The translations under genes and the position numbers were made by a program. A stretch of 64,000 nt of DNA, from positions 434,001-498,000 of the forward strand of contig NZ_NOXW01000020.1 in NCBI RefSeq assembly GCF_002251855.1, read 5' to 3'. The stretch is from Rhodoferax sp. TH121 (lineage in GTDB: Bacteria > Pseudomonadota > Gammaproteobacteria > Burkholderiales > Burkholderiaceae_C). The notes beneath the pieces are model-generated. The model saw only the letters and a program-made list of their open reading frames with translations, was not told where the DNA came from and ran no database searches. Of the stretch, positions 51,562 through 60,562 are shown one piece after another; positions within the stretch are counted from its first letter, which is position 1; each line of letters begins with the position of its first letter.

Positions 51562-52246
51562 GTCAGACGTTCAAAAGCTGGCCCCCGGCGCCATCGTTGA
51601 CCTGTTTGAGCTGGACGCAACGGCTCTGGGCGGCTCTGTCATCCGCTGGCACAACGGCGTGAATGCGCTTGGCAATGATGTGGTGTGGCAGGGCAACAGC
51701 TACACCCGGTTCCCCGTGGAGGCCGGTGGCTTTGCCCGAAGCGGGCAGGGCTCCATGCCGCGCCCCACCATGAAGGTTGCCAACGTGAGCGGCTTGGTGG
51801 GCGCCCTGGCGCGCGAGCTGCGCGACTTGTGCGGGGCTAAGGTCACGCGCCGCCGCACCTTCGTGAAGTACCTGGATGCCGTCAACTTCCCTGGGGGCGT
51901 GAACCCGCAAGCAGATCCGAACGTGGGTTTTCCCAATGAGGTCTGGTTTGTAGACCGCAAGGCCGCTGAGAACGGCATCTATGTGGAGTTTGAGCTGTCG
52001 GCCGCGTTCGATGTGCAGGGCGTCAAGCTGCCGCGGCGGCAGTGCATCCAGAACGTGTGCACCTGGATGTATCGAAGCGCGGAGTGTGGCTATGCGGGCG
52101 GGCCCGTGGCCGACAAGACAGACGCGCCAACCAGCAACCCGGCGCTAGACCAGTGCGGGAAACGGCTGGCCAGTTGCAAATTGCGGTTTGGGCAGTTTGA
52201 GCCATTGCCGATCGGCTCATTTCCGGGGGTCGGTTTGGTGCGGTGA
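51554..52246 (+). CDS. Minor tail protein L-like, Fe-S cysteine cluster
   Basis: GTG 51554 starts inside the previous gene. The 230-residue protein has the gpL N-terminal domain and four C-terminal cysteines (CIQNVCTWMYRSAECGYAG, then DQCGKRLASCKLRFG) like the iron-sulfur-binding domain known for lambda gpL. Confidence 0.85.
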   Translation: MIESDVQKLAPGAIVDLFELDATALGGSVIRWHNGVNALGNDVVWQGNSYTRFPVEAGGFARSGQGSMPRPTMKVANVSGLVGALARELRDLCGAKVTRRRTFVKYLDAVNFPGGVNPQADPNVGFPNEVWFVDRKAAENGIYVEFELSAAFDVQGVKLPRRQCIQNVCTWMYRSAECGYAGGPVADKTDAPTSNPALDQCGKRLASCKLRFGQFEPLPIGSFPGVGLVR

Positions 52247-52260
52247 TATAGCTTTCACGC

Positions 52261-52273
52261 CTCCCTAGCATGG
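52261..52273 (+). repeat. CTCCCTAGCATGG motif, copy 8
   Basis: 5 bp before ATG 52279; last copy in the window. Confidence 0.85.
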
Positions 52274-52278
52274 CGTGA

Positions 52279-52992
52279 ATGATCGAGCTATCAGCGCCAA
52301 TCCTTGCAGAAATCCGCGCCCATGCCGAGCGGGAGTACCCCCGCGAATCCTGCGGTTTGGTGGTGGTGCGCAAGGGCCGCAAGCGCTACATGCCCGTGCG
52401 CAACGTGGCCGAAAAGAACGTGCATTTCGTGATGCACCCGCAAGACCAGGCGGATGCAGAGGATGCGGGCGAAGTCTTGATGGTGGTTCACTCCCACCCC
52501 AACCTGCCGCCCGCGCCCTCCCAAGCTGACCTAGTTGGCTGCGAAGCCTCTGGACTGCCTTGGCTGATCGTGAACTGGCCCGTTGGCACAACGCACCAAT
52601 TTGCCCCGAGCGGCTACAAGGCCCCGCTGTACGGTCGCCAGTTCTCCCACGGAGTGCTGGACTGCTACGCCTTCATTCGGGACTACTACCGCCAAGAGCT
52701 GGGCACTGAGCTGCCCGACTTTGAGCGCCCCGACGAATGGTGGCTCAAGGGGCAAGACCTTTACCGCGACGGCTTTGCCTCTGCCGGGTTTGAGCGCGTC
52801 ACTGGCCCCATGCGGGCCCATGATGTGCTGCTGATGCGCGTGGCCTCGCCCGTACCGAACCATGGCGCGGTGTACCTGGGCGATGGCCGTATCGGTCACC
52901 ACCAAATGGGCCGGCTGTCCAGTCGAGATATTTGGGGTGGCTGGTATGAGAAGGTAACCGTCGCCACGCTGCGCCACCGGAGCCTTGCATGA
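52279..52992 (+). CDS. Tail assembly protein K-like, JAMM plus NlpC/P60
   Basis: The 237-residue protein joins a JAMM metalloprotease (catalytic HSHPNLPPAPSQAD) with an NlpC/P60 hydrolase (Cys in HGVLDCYAFIRDYY, His in VPNHGAVYL). It belongs to the tail tip complex and may cleave peptidoglycan peptide links or tail proteins. It overlaps the I-like gene by 4 bp. Confidence 0.9.
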   Translation: MIELSAPILAEIRAHAEREYPRESCGLVVVRKGRKRYMPVRNVAEKNVHFVMHPQDQADAEDAGEVLMVVHSHPNLPPAPSQADLVGCEASGLPWLIVNWPVGTTHQFAPSGYKAPLYGRQFSHGVLDCYAFIRDYYRQELGTELPDFERPDEWWLKGQDLYRDGFASAGFERVTGPMRAHDVLLMRVASPVPNHGAVYLGDGRIGHHQMGRLSSRDIWGGWYEKVTVATLRHRSLA

Positions 52993-53567
52993 AGACGATT
53001 CTTCTGTATGGCTTCCTGGGTCGCCAATATGGCCGCGTGCACCGCTATGAAGTAGCCAGCCCAGCCGAGGCCGTGCGCGCCATGTGCGCCACCCTGCGCG
53101 GGTTCCGCAAGGCGCTGGTGGATGGCGGGGCATATCGCGTGCTGGTGGGCGGAAAGCAGGCCCTGGCCGCTGAAGAAGTGCCGCACCCCGTTTCTGACCG
53201 CGAAAGCATCCGCATCGTGCCGGTGATCGCTGGCGCTGGCAAGGGCGTTGGGCAGGTGATTCTTGGCGCGGCCCTGGTGGTGGCCGGATTCGTCTTTGCA
53301 CAGCCTCAGTTGATCTATGTCGGTGCGGCCATGGTGATCGGCGGCGTTGCGCAAATGCTGTTTGCACCAAACACCCCGGAAAACACAGACCGGCCGGAGA
53401 ACCAGCCTTCCTACGCCTTTGACGGTGCCGTCAACACCGCCGCCCAGGGCAATCCCATCCCCGTTCTGTACGGCGGCCCGTTGATCGTTGGCTCGCAGGT
53501 CATTTCTGCCGGCCTGTCGGTGGAGTCTATGGATTCGATCCCGACATGGATCGAGGTGACTATATGA
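52989..53567 (+). CDS. Tail assembly protein I-like
   Basis: The 192-residue protein has a ubiquitin-like N-terminal domain (ILLYGFLGRQYGRVHRYEV) and a hydrophobic Gly-rich region (VILGAALVVAGFVFAQPQL) seen in gpI proteins. Needed to assemble the tip with J. It overlaps the J-like gene by 4 bp. Confidence 0.83.
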   Translation: MKTILLYGFLGRQYGRVHRYEVASPAEAVRAMCATLRGFRKALVDGGAYRVLVGGKQALAAEEVPHPVSDRESIRIVPVIAGAGKGVGQVILGAALVVAGFVFAQPQLIYVGAAMVIGGVAQMLFAPNTPENTDRPENQPSYAFDGAVNTAAQGNPIPVLYGGPLIVGSQVISAGLSVESMDSIPTWIEVTI

Positions 53568-56500
53568 CCGCCAAGCACCAAATCCGAGGCGCTGGTGGCG
53601 GTGGCGGCAAAGACGGCGGCGGCAGTGGTCGCACGCCCGTAGAGTCACCCGACAGCCTGCGCTCGCGCCAATATGCCAGAGTGGTGGACTTGGTGTCCGA
53701 GGGTGAAATCGTCGGCTTGGTCAATGGTCTGAAATCGGTCTATCTGAACGACACACCGGTCCAGAATCCTGACGGCTCTTTCAATTTCAGCGGCGTGACC
53801 ATGGCTAGCCGCGTGGGTACGCAGTCACAAGACTACATCCCCGGCTTCGCATCTGTAGAGGCCGAAACAGCCGTGTCGGTGCCCGTGGAAAATGCCGCGC
53901 CCGTGGTGCGCTCCATCAGCAACGCCAATGCAAACGCTGTGCGCGTCACCGTATCGGTGCCACAGCTCAGCCAATCCAACACAGCCAACGGTGACTTGGG
54001 CGGCACTTCGGTTTCCATTGCCATTGATGTCCAGACCGCTGGCGGTGGCTACGTGGAGAAGATCAGCGACACGATCAGCGGCAAGACCACCAGCCGCTAC
54101 CAGCGCGCCTACCGTATCGAGCTGACTGGCACCGGCCCCTGGGATGTGCGCGTGCGCCGCTTGACTGCCGACTCCACATCCAGCGCCCTTAACAACGCAA
54201 CGTATTGGGACAGCTACACCGAGATTGTGGACGCCAAGCTGCGTTACCCCAATTCGGCACTGGTGGCCATGTCCGTCGATTCGGAGCGCTTCAATGCCAT
54301 CCCCAGCCGCGGGTATGAAATCAAGGGCCTGCTGGTACGAATCCCCGGCAACTACAACCCGGAGACGCGCGCTTACACCGGCACCTGGGACGGCACTTTC
54401 ACCACGGCCTGGACGGATAACCCCGCCTGGTGCTTCTACGACCTGGTGACGAATGCGCGCTATGGGCTGGGTGCCTTCATTGATGCCGGCCAGGTGGACA
54501 AGTGGTCCCTGTACGAAATCGCCCAGCACTGCGATGAACTGGTGCCCGATGGCTACGGCGGCATGGAGCCGCGGTTCACTTGCAGCCTGTACCTGCAGAG
54601 CCAGCAGGAGGCCTTCAAGGTCATCAACGACATGGCCGCGATCTTCTGTGGCATGGCCTTCTGGGGCGCGGGCTCCATCATCCCGGTGCAAGACGCGCCA
54701 TCCGATCCGGTCAAGCTCTTCACCCATGCCAACGTGGTGCCCAGCGCTGAGGGCATGTATTTCAACTACGCAGGCAGCAGCGTAAAGACGCGCCACACCG
54801 TGGCTCTGGTGAGCTGGAACGACCCGGCAGACCGCTACCGTCAAAAGATTGAGTACGTCGAGGACTTGGAAGGCATCGCCCAGTATGGCATCGTGCAAAC
54901 GGAGGTCGTCGCCCTGGGCTGCACATCGCGCGGTCAGGCGCACCGCTACGGCCGGCGAATTCTGTACACCGAGCGCATGGAGACTGAAACCATCAGCTTC
55001 CGCGCCGGTCTGGATGGCCTGGACTTGGCGCCCGGTGACATTTTCCAGACCACAGACCCGGTGCGGGCCGGTGTGCGCCTTGGTGGCCGCCTGCTTGCCG
55101 CCACAACCGATACGTTGACGCTTGACGCCGCGGTGACGCTGGACGGTGCCGCCACCTACACGCTGTGGGCAGTGCTGCCCAATGGGGCGGTAGAGAGTAG
55201 GGCGGTGGTGACTGGCGCCGGTACAACCTTTGTGTTGGCAGTCTCACCAGATTTCAGCGATGCACCGCAGGCTATGGCCATGTGGGTCTTGGCGGCGTCC
55301 AACCTAGCGCCAGAGACTTGGCGTGCAATCAGCATTTCGGAAGCCGATGGCGGGATGATTGCCGAAGTTGCGGCCCTCAAATACTCGCCCAACAAGTACC
55401 TGGAGATTGAGCAGGGGATCGTGCTGGAGGCTCTGCCCACCAGTTCACTGACAACCACTCAGGGCGCCCCCGCTGGTTTCATCATCAGCGAAGACCTGTA
55501 TCTGATCACCCCGAGCGTAGTAGGCGCCAGGATCACCGCATCCTGGCAGGGCAACGCGGCCCGCCACGAACTGCAGTACCGCATTCGGGGCGGAAACTGG
55601 ATCACGCTATCGACCAGCGCAACATCGCTGGACATCCAACCGGTGGAGGCCGGAACCTACGAATTCACACTGACCGCCATCAGCACCCTGGGCGTGCGCT
55701 CTATTCCGGTAACCGCCACAAAAGAGATTTACGGCAAGACAGCAGCGCCCGCGCAAGTCGGTAACTTCGTGGTGACGAAGGTGGGCGGCGTGGCCATCGC
55801 AGTATGGGCTCTGGTGGCCGATCTTGATGTGCGCGTGGGCGGCCGGATCGTTGTGCGCCACAGCCCGATGGTCAGCGGAGCAACTTGGCAAGACGGCGTG
55901 GTGCTGGAAGAGTTCACCGGGGATTCGGTCACTGGCCTGCTGCCCCTGATCACTGGCACGTACATGGTGAAGGCCAAGGACAGCAGCGGCATCTACAGCC
56001 TGACAAGTTCCAGCTTCATTGCTACCGAAGGCATGGTTACCGGATTCAACACGGTGGCCACCAGCACACAGGCCCCCGGCTTCACCGGCACAAAAACAAA
56101 CACTGCGGTGGTTGGTGGAGTTCTCCGCCTGGATACCGCTCTCATGTTTGACGATGCGCCGGGATTGTTTGACCTTGCAGCGGGCTTGTTTGATAGCTCT
56201 GGTGGCGTGAGCCCAACAGGTTCGTATCAATTTGATACCTACACCGATTTGGGGACGGTTGCCACCCGCCGCGTCGAGGTTGATCTGTCGGTTCTGTCCT
56301 ACGACTCTGAGTCACTTTTCGACTACCGCGCTGGACTGTTTGACGAAAACACCGGCGACTTTGACGGCATCGCTATCAACGACTGCGATGCAACTTTGTA
56401 CTACGCAGCAACAAATGACAACCCATCCGGTTCACCGACATGGAGCGAATGGACGCCGTTCTTTGTCGCAGACGTAACGGCCCGCGCTCTCAAGTTCCGC

Positions 56501-56578
56501 ATGGATCTTGTAAGCGGTGACGCATCCCACAACATTGATGTCAGCACCTTGCGGGTTGACATCAAAGAGCCCGTTTAG
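53564..56578 (+). CDS. Tail tip / host specificity protein J-like
   Basis: ATG 53564 overlaps the previous stop. The 1004-residue protein has the J N terminus (YARVVDLVSEGEIVGLVNGL, KSVYLNDTPVQNPDGS) and a WDG...WCFYDLVTNARYGLG segment, fibronectin-like domains around residues 640-830, and a C-terminal region with GLFD-type repeats. It forms the central tip fibre that recognises the receptor. Confidence 0.92.
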   Translation: MTAKHQIRGAGGGGGKDGGGSGRTPVESPDSLRSRQYARVVDLVSEGEIVGLVNGLKSVYLNDTPVQNPDGSFNFSGVTMASRVGTQSQDYIPGFASVEAETAVSVPVENAAPVVRSISNANANAVRVTVSVPQLSQSNTANGDLGGTSVSIAIDVQTAGGGYVEKISDTISGKTTSRYQRAYRIELTGTGPWDVRVRRLTADSTSSALNNATYWDSYTEIVDAKLRYPNSALVAMSVDSERFNAIPSRGYEIKGLLVRIPGNYNPETRAYTGTWDGTFTTAWTDNPAWCFYDLVTNARYGLGAFIDAGQVDKWSLYEIAQHCDELVPDGYGGMEPRFTCSLYLQSQQEAFKVINDMAAIFCGMAFWGAGSIIPVQDAPSDPVKLFTHANVVPSAEGMYFNYAGSSVKTRHTVALVSWNDPADRYRQKIEYVEDLEGIAQYGIVQTEVVALGCTSRGQAHRYGRRILYTERMETETISFRAGLDGLDLAPGDIFQTTDPVRAGVRLGGRLLAATTDTLTLDAAVTLDGAATYTLWAVLPNGAVESRAVVTGAGTTFVLAVSPDFSDAPQAMAMWVLAASNLAPETWRAISISEADGGMIAEVAALKYSPNKYLEIEQGIVLEALPTSSLTTTQGAPAGFIISEDLYLITPSVVGARITASWQGNAARHELQYRIRGGNWITLSTSATSLDIQPVEAGTYEFTLTAISTLGVRSIPVTATKEIYGKTAAPAQVGNFVVTKVGGVAIAVWALVADLDVRVGGRIVVRHSPMVSGATWQDGVVLEEFTGDSVTGLLPLITGTYMVKAKDSSGIYSLTSSSFIATEGMVTGFNTVATSTQAPGFTGTKTNTAVVGGVLRLDTALMFDDAPGLFDLAAGLFDSSGGVSPTGSYQFDTYTDLGTVATRRVEVDLSVLSYDSESLFDYRAGLFDENTGDFDGIAINDCDATLYYAATNDNPSGSPTWSEWTPFFVADVTARALKFRMDLVSGDASHNIDVSTLRVDIKEPV

Positions 56579-56589
56579 AAAGGTACTCA

Positions 56590-57393
56590 ATGTCACAACA
56601 CGACATGGTTATTGAAAATCAGGGGTTCGCGGCAACGCGAGCGGACATCAATGCAGCACTTGCCGCACTGGCCACCAACAGCAGCGGCGCCACTGAGCCT
56701 GCAACCAAATACGCCTATCAATTGTGGGCAGACACCACCGCCGACAGGCTAAAAGTCCGCAATGCTGCGAATGATGCGTGGGTGAGTGTGCTGGTGTTGT
56801 CTACAGGCGCTCCGGTTTCTGGCGTTTCTGCAGGCCCCATCACCACCAGCGGCCTAACCCAAGCCACAGCTCGCATGCTGGGCCGAAGTACGGCAGGCAC
56901 TGGCGCCGTGGAGGAAATTTCAGTCGGTGCAAAGCTCGCACTGACCGGTGGCGTCCTCAACCTGGCTGACACAGTGCAAAGCATGGTTCGGCTGGACACC
57001 CAAAACGGGAACGGCAGCACCAATGTGTGCTCCCCCCGATTCACCAATGTGCGAGCCAATACTGGAGATGTGACCTACGCCGACAGCGCATCCCTTGGTC
57101 CGACATTCACTATTGGCGTTTCAGACAAATACGACATTAGTTTTACCTACTCAGCCGGTGGATCGGAAGGCTTCGGACTCACGATCAACGAGAACCCATC
57201 TACTCACGCCGGGATTATTGCCCTTGTGGCCCGCGCAGAAATTCTCCAGATGAGTGATACGCCTGCAGCAAACGTGGCTGCTTGCGTTTCATGGTCTGGC
57301 TACCTGCCTGCCGGCACTGTGATTCGGGCACGCACAAGCGGCGGAACCTCTACCGGCTCCCGTTTCATGTTCACCATCTCCAACAGGAAGTAA
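56590..57393 (+). CDS. Tail fibre protein
   Basis: The 267-residue protein starts with a repeat type common to fibres (FAATRADINAALAALATNSS, YQLWADTTADRLKVRNAAND) and ends with a beta-rich head (residues about 130-267). It probably trimerises and contacts the host. It is followed by an assembly-type gene. Confidence 0.75.
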   Translation: MSQHDMVIENQGFAATRADINAALAALATNSSGATEPATKYAYQLWADTTADRLKVRNAANDAWVSVLVLSTGAPVSGVSAGPITTSGLTQATARMLGRSTAGTGAVEEISVGAKLALTGGVLNLADTVQSMVRLDTQNGNGSTNVCSPRFTNVRANTGDVTYADSASLGPTFTIGVSDKYDISFTYSAGGSEGFGLTINENPSTHAGIIALVARAEILQMSDTPAANVAACVSWSGYLPAGTVIRARTSGGTSTGSRFMFTISNRK

Positions 57394-57396
57394 AAG

Positions 57397-57738
57397 ATGC
57401 GCTATTTCAAAGACTCTGGCGATGGGTTCTATGTAGTGTCCGAAGATGCCGAGCCAGCCGATGGATGGGCGGAAATTTCTGAGGCCGAGTGGCTTGCAAG
57501 CAATCCTGCAATTGCCCAAAGCCAAGCAGAAATAACAAGGGCAGAAATTGCCGATTTGTTGGCGACAGCAAAACTTCTGCCCGGTCAGGAATGGTTGCTT
57601 GATGTTGCCATGGCATCAATGGTGTCAGCAGGCGCCACGCAGGGGCTTACGGAGCCGCAACTTTATGCAGCAAACCCCGGCTACAAAGAGGTCAAAGACC
57701 TTGCAGCTCAGGTTTCAGCAAAGAAGGCCCAGCTATGA
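57397..57738 (+). CDS. Tail fibre assembly-like protein (113 aa)
   Basis: A short N-terminal domain (YFKDSGDGFYVVSEDAEPAD, WAEISEAEWLA) like the start of fibre assembly proteins, then helices. It directly follows the fibre gene. Chaperone role is inferred from position. Confidence 0.6.
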   Translation: MRYFKDSGDGFYVVSEDAEPADGWAEISEAEWLASNPAIAQSQAEITRAEIADLLATAKLLPGQEWLLDVAMASMVSAGATQGLTEPQLYAANPGYKEVKDLAAQVSAKKAQL

Positions 57739-58034
57739 CCAGGCTCCTTCTCTACCTACTCCCCCGCGCCCTGGCCTATGCCGAGGGTGGCCAGCGCCGC
57801 TACATCGTGCACGCCTTCGTAGCATGGATTGCTGATGTGATCGTGGCCCGCACCACCTTTGCAGAGATTGCCGGAAAACCTCACAAGGGCGAAGTGACGG
57901 TAAGCCACATGCTGGAGCGCTTGGCCCACCCCGATAACTGCTTTGACCCGGACTACATGCTGTACCGGGAGCTGGCGCTATTCATCAACCGCAAGAGCCC
58001 AACGGGCCGACACATCGAGGCCGTCACATCATGA
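57735..58034 (+). CDS. Hypothetical protein before the holin (99 aa)
   Basis: Basic, partly hydrophobic (RLLLYLLPRALAYAEGGQRR, HAFVAWIADVIVARTTF). It overlaps both neighbours by 4 bp. Unassigned. Confidence 0.55.
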   Translation: MTRLLLYLLPRALAYAEGGQRRYIVHAFVAWIADVIVARTTFAEIAGKPHKGEVTVSHMLERLAHPDNCFDPDYMLYRELALFINRKSPTGRHIEAVTS

Positions 58035-58426
58035 GACTGATCACAATTTTTCTGCTCTGCCTGCACCTGCTGGCCCCCATTGCCACGTGGGCGCAAGAGG
58101 TCAACCGGACCAAGAACCCGCTGGACTACAGCCTCAAGCAATACGGCTTGATCCTTGGCATTGCCCTGCTGGGCGGGCTGGTGAGTTGGGGCGCCAAGGT
58201 GCGCAAGGGCGAGTTGCCAAGCTGGAGCATTAACCACCTGGTGGGCGAGCTGGCCACCTCGGCACTGGCCGGCCTGTTGTGCTTCTGGATATGTGAATGG
58301 GCAGGAGCTGCGCCGCTCCTGACGGCAGCTCTGACCGGCATCGTGGGCCACATGGGCACCAAGGCCATGACGATGCTGGAGGAATGGGGTCAGCGCAGAT
58401 TCCCCGGCGCAACACCGCCCAACTAG
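58031..58426 (+). CDS. Holin candidate (LydA/holin superfamily-like)
   Basis: The 131-residue protein has a signal-like first segment and membrane helices (LILGIALLGGLVSWGAKVRK, ELATSALAGLLCFWICEW, ALTGIVGHMGTKA), the LydA-type pattern. It would permeabilise the inner membrane at lysis time. The endolysin gene follows 9 bp later. Confidence 0.8.
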   Translation: MRLITIFLLCLHLLAPIATWAQEVNRTKNPLDYSLKQYGLILGIALLGGLVSWGAKVRKGELPSWSINHLVGELATSALAGLLCFWICEWAGAAPLLTAALTGIVGHMGTKAMTMLEEWGQRRFPGATPPN

Positions 58427-58435
58427 GAGAGCCAC

Positions 58436-58849
58436 ATGATCAGCCTCAACGACTATGTAGGCCCACACAGCCACAGCAAAGACTGGAACGCCGAGCGCCG
58501 CGCGCATGCTGAGGCACTGCTGCCGCCCGTTAATGCGCTGCTGGCCGAAGCTGTGGCCGATGGCATCAAGCTGCACACCAACCCAGCCACTGGCAGCTAC
58601 GTGAGCGGCCAGACCATGGGCGGCTTTCGCCCCCAAGACTGCACCCAAGGCGCACCAGGCTCCAGCCACAAGCAGGGGCAGGCGGTGGATGTGTACGACC
58701 CACTGCACAAGCTGGCCCCGTGGTGCCTGGCAAACCTTGATCGGCTGGAGGCCCATGGGCTCTACATGGAGCACCCAGACGCCACACCCACCTGGTGCCA
58801 CCTGACCACCCGCGCGCCGAAGTCTGGACGGAGGGCGTTTTACCCATGA
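58436..58849 (+). CDS. Endolysin, M15-type peptidase
   Basis: The 137-residue protein has the zinc peptidase motif S-x-H-x6-D in GSSHKQGQAVDVYDP and the downstream His in TWCHLTTRAP, as in VanY/M15 L-Ala-D-Glu or D-Ala-D-Ala peptidases. No signal peptide is visible, so export depends on the holin. Confidence 0.82.
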   Translation: MISLNDYVGPHSHSKDWNAERRAHAEALLPPVNALLAEAVADGIKLHTNPATGSYVSGQTMGGFRPQDCTQGAPGSSHKQGQAVDVYDPLHKLAPWCLANLDRLEAHGLYMEHPDATPTWCHLTTRAPKSGRRAFYP

Positions 58850-59223
58850 AAGCCAAACCCGTGAAGATTCTGGATGGGGCCTACACGCCTTGCCCGGTGG
58901 CAGAGGCCACCCACGTAAAGCTGAATTTCCCCGGCCCGGCTGGCTTGCTCTTTCTGCCCGTGCTCCTTAGTGGGACTAGGGACGGCACTGGCTGCTGGAC
59001 ATGGAATGGCGACGCTGACAAGCCAACCCTGCGCCCATCAGTGCTGACCGAAGGAACCGAGCGGATCACCGACAAAGAACACGCACGCCTCATGGCTGGC
59101 GAAAAGATCAATCCCCGTCCCTACCGATGCCACACCTGGGTGAATGACGGTCAGGCTCAGTTCCTGGGCGACTGCTCCCATGCGCTGCGCGGCCAGACCG
59201 TGGACATGCTGGAGGTGGACTAG
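58846..59223 (+). CDS. DUF6527-like protein (125 aa)
   Basis: Starts at ATG 58846 (ATGA overlap). The sequence FPGPAGLLFLPVLLSGTRDG with CWTWNGDADKPTLRPSVLTE and CHTWVNDGQAQFLGDCSHAL matches a small protein type common near lysis genes. Function unknown. Confidence 0.65.
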   Translation: MKAKPVKILDGAYTPCPVAEATHVKLNFPGPAGLLFLPVLLSGTRDGTGCWTWNGDADKPTLRPSVLTEGTERITDKEHARLMAGEKINPRPYRCHTWVNDGQAQFLGDCSHALRGQTVDMLEVD

Positions 59224-59225
59224 CC

Positions 59226-59552
59226 ATGATCATCGCCATCGATTACGACGGCACCTACACGGCAGATCCGGCCTTGTGGGATGCCTTTATTGCCGCTGCC
59301 CGCGCACGCCATCACCAGGTGCACATTTGCACCATGCGGGCGCCAGAAGAGCGGGTGCACATTGGCGCGCAGGTGGACCGGATCCACTACACGGACCGAA
59401 AGGCAAAGCGCCCGTTTATGCAGGCCCTGGGCTTGTCCGTCCAGATTTGGATTGACGATATGCCCGACTTCATCCTTGGATCGGCGGCCCCGCGTAGCCT
59501 GGAAGCGAATGCCTCCAGCGGACTCTGGGCGCCGGAAGGGGGAGGCCAATGA
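59226..59552 (+). CDS. HAD-like hydrolase
   Basis: The 108-residue protein begins MIIAIDYDGTYTADP, a HAD motif I with the nucleophile Asp, and has WIDDMPDFIL as motif IV. It lacks a cap domain. It may dephosphorylate a small molecule or a nucleic acid end. It sits in the lysis region as an accessory gene. Confidence 0.75.
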   Translation: MIIAIDYDGTYTADPALWDAFIAAARARHHQVHICTMRAPEERVHIGAQVDRIHYTDRKAKRPFMQALGLSVQIWIDDMPDFILGSAAPRSLEANASSGLWAPEGGGQ

Positions 59553-60031
59553 CCGCCCTCCTGAACTGGCGCATCTGGGCCGCCATCGCCCTGGCCGTCA
59601 TCCTGGCCGCCACCCACTGGAAGGTCTACAAGGTGGGCCAGAACGAAGTGCAGGCGAAGTGGACGGCCGAAAAGCTGGACACCGCCCAGCAAACCCTGCG
59701 CCTACTGGAGAAGAACACCCGCACAAGCACCGAACTGCAGGACCAAGCCGACAACACCCGGAGAGCTAAAAATGCACAAATTGCACAACTTGACGCTGAT
59801 CTTGCTACTGCTCTTGAGCGGCTGCGCGAGCGCCCCGATCGTCCAAGCGGTGCCAATCTGCCCGCGGATACCGGCGCTGGACCAAACCCCGGCTGCACAG
59901 GTGCCCAGCTTTTCAGACCGGATGCAGGCTTTCTTGTCCGGGAATCTGCCAGAGCAGACAAGCTACTCGCTGACCTCGCCCAATGCCAAGCTGCCTACGA
60001 TAGTGCCCGAAGCGCAGTGAACGGCCAATGA
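59549..60031 (+). CDS. Rz: Inner-membrane spanin (Rz-like, DUF2514-like)
   Basis: The 160-residue protein has one N-terminal membrane anchor (IWAAIALAVILAATHWKVYK) and a periplasmic coiled coil (residues about 35-100). With the nested Rz1 it spans the periplasm and fuses the two membranes at lysis. Confidence 0.83.
   Translation: MTALLNWRIWAAIALAVILAATHWKVYKVGQNEVQAKWTAEKLDTAQQTLRLLEKNTRTSTELQDQADNTRRAKNAQIAQLDADLATALERLRERPDRPSGANLPADTGAGPNPGCTGAQLFRPDAGFLVRESARADKLLADLAQCQAAYDSARSAVNGQ
59772..60020 (+). CDS. Rz1: Outer-membrane spanin lipoprotein nested in Rz
   Basis: The 82-residue frame lies entirely inside the Rz-like gene in another frame. It has a signal with lipobox LLLLLSGC (cysteine near residue 18) and a Pro-containing mature part. 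This is the classic embedded Rz/Rz1 arrangement. Confidence 0.82.
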   Translation: MHKLHNLTLILLLLLSGCASAPIVQAVPICPRIPALDQTPAAQVPSFSDRMQAFLSGNLPEQTSYSLTSPNAKLPTIVPEAQ

Positions 60032-60156
60032 TCGACGCCGCCCCGGTAATAGAAGCGCTGACCGCCTATCGGCTCAGGCTGAAAGAGCAGGGGAAAACTG
60101 CCAAGGCGGCGGCCGTGCAGCACTGTATTGACATCGTGCGCCGGCTGGCGAAGTAG
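60028..60156 (+). CDS. Small helical protein at the end of the lysis operon (42 aa)
   Basis: ATG 60028 overlaps the Rz end (MIDAAPVIEALTAYRLRLKE). Highly helical and basic. It stops 1 bp from the stop of the opposing gene. Support is coupling and composition. Confidence 0.5.
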   Translation: MIDAAPVIEALTAYRLRLKEQGKTAKAAAVQHCIDIVRRLAK

Positions 60157-60495
60157 TCAGGCCATGGGCTCAAACGCCCGCCGCCACTTTGGCAACTCTC
60201 TGGGCGGCTCTGGCAAAAACTCCATTTTTCCGGGTAGCAGCCTGCACCACCATGTCTGCACGTAGTACTCCACGTTGGCCTTTGACGACTCGTTGCGTGG
60301 CACGACTTCTGTGCCCATCACGACCATCCCGCTCTCTGTGATCTTGACCACGACGGCATCCACCAGGCAGTAGGTGGCTGGCTTACGGTTGGCGCCAAGC
60401 AGATCAGCGCGAAGCCGCACATTGCCAGCGTTGGTTCCGTCACGCCACTTCTGCAGGGTCAGTTCGCCCTTGAATGGCGGGCCAGGCCGGCGCAT
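60157..60495 (-). CDS. LexA-box-controlled gene of unknown function
   Basis: ATG 60495 (MRRPGPPFKGELTLQKWRDG) gives 112 residues. An in-frame GTG at 60537 lies upstream of the predicted transcription start and is not preferred. The protein is basic, beta-rich and ends in a Pro-rich tail (EFLPEPPRELPKWRRAFEP). It stands alone on the minus strand between the lysis genes and attR. An SOS-induced antirepressor or conversion gene is possible; no family is recognised. Confidence 0.6.
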   Translation of the reverse strand: MRRPGPPFKGELTLQKWRDGTNAGNVRLRADLLGANRKPATYCLVDAVVVKITESGMVVMGTEVVPRNESSKANVEYYVQTWWCRLLPGKMEFLPEPPRELPKWRRAFEPMA

Positions 60496-60529
60496 CTTGG
60501 TGCCCAGCGAGTAAAGGCATTGGACTTCG

Positions 60530-60558
60530 TAAAACACTGTTTAAGCATACAGTATCAA
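60530..60558 (-). promoter_or_regulatory. LexA box in a minus-strand promoter
   Basis: CTGT-TTAAGCAT-ACAG (60537-60552) fits the LexA consensus CTGT-N8-ACAG exactly. It fills the spacer between TTGATA (minus strand, 60553-60558) and GTTTTA (60530-60535), so LexA should block polymerase. Confidence 0.75.
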
Positions 60559-60562
60559 AGTA

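Noticed and set aside
53825..54943. 372-codon frame antisense to the J-like gene
   Set aside because: Shadow; repetitive His/Val/Gly composition.
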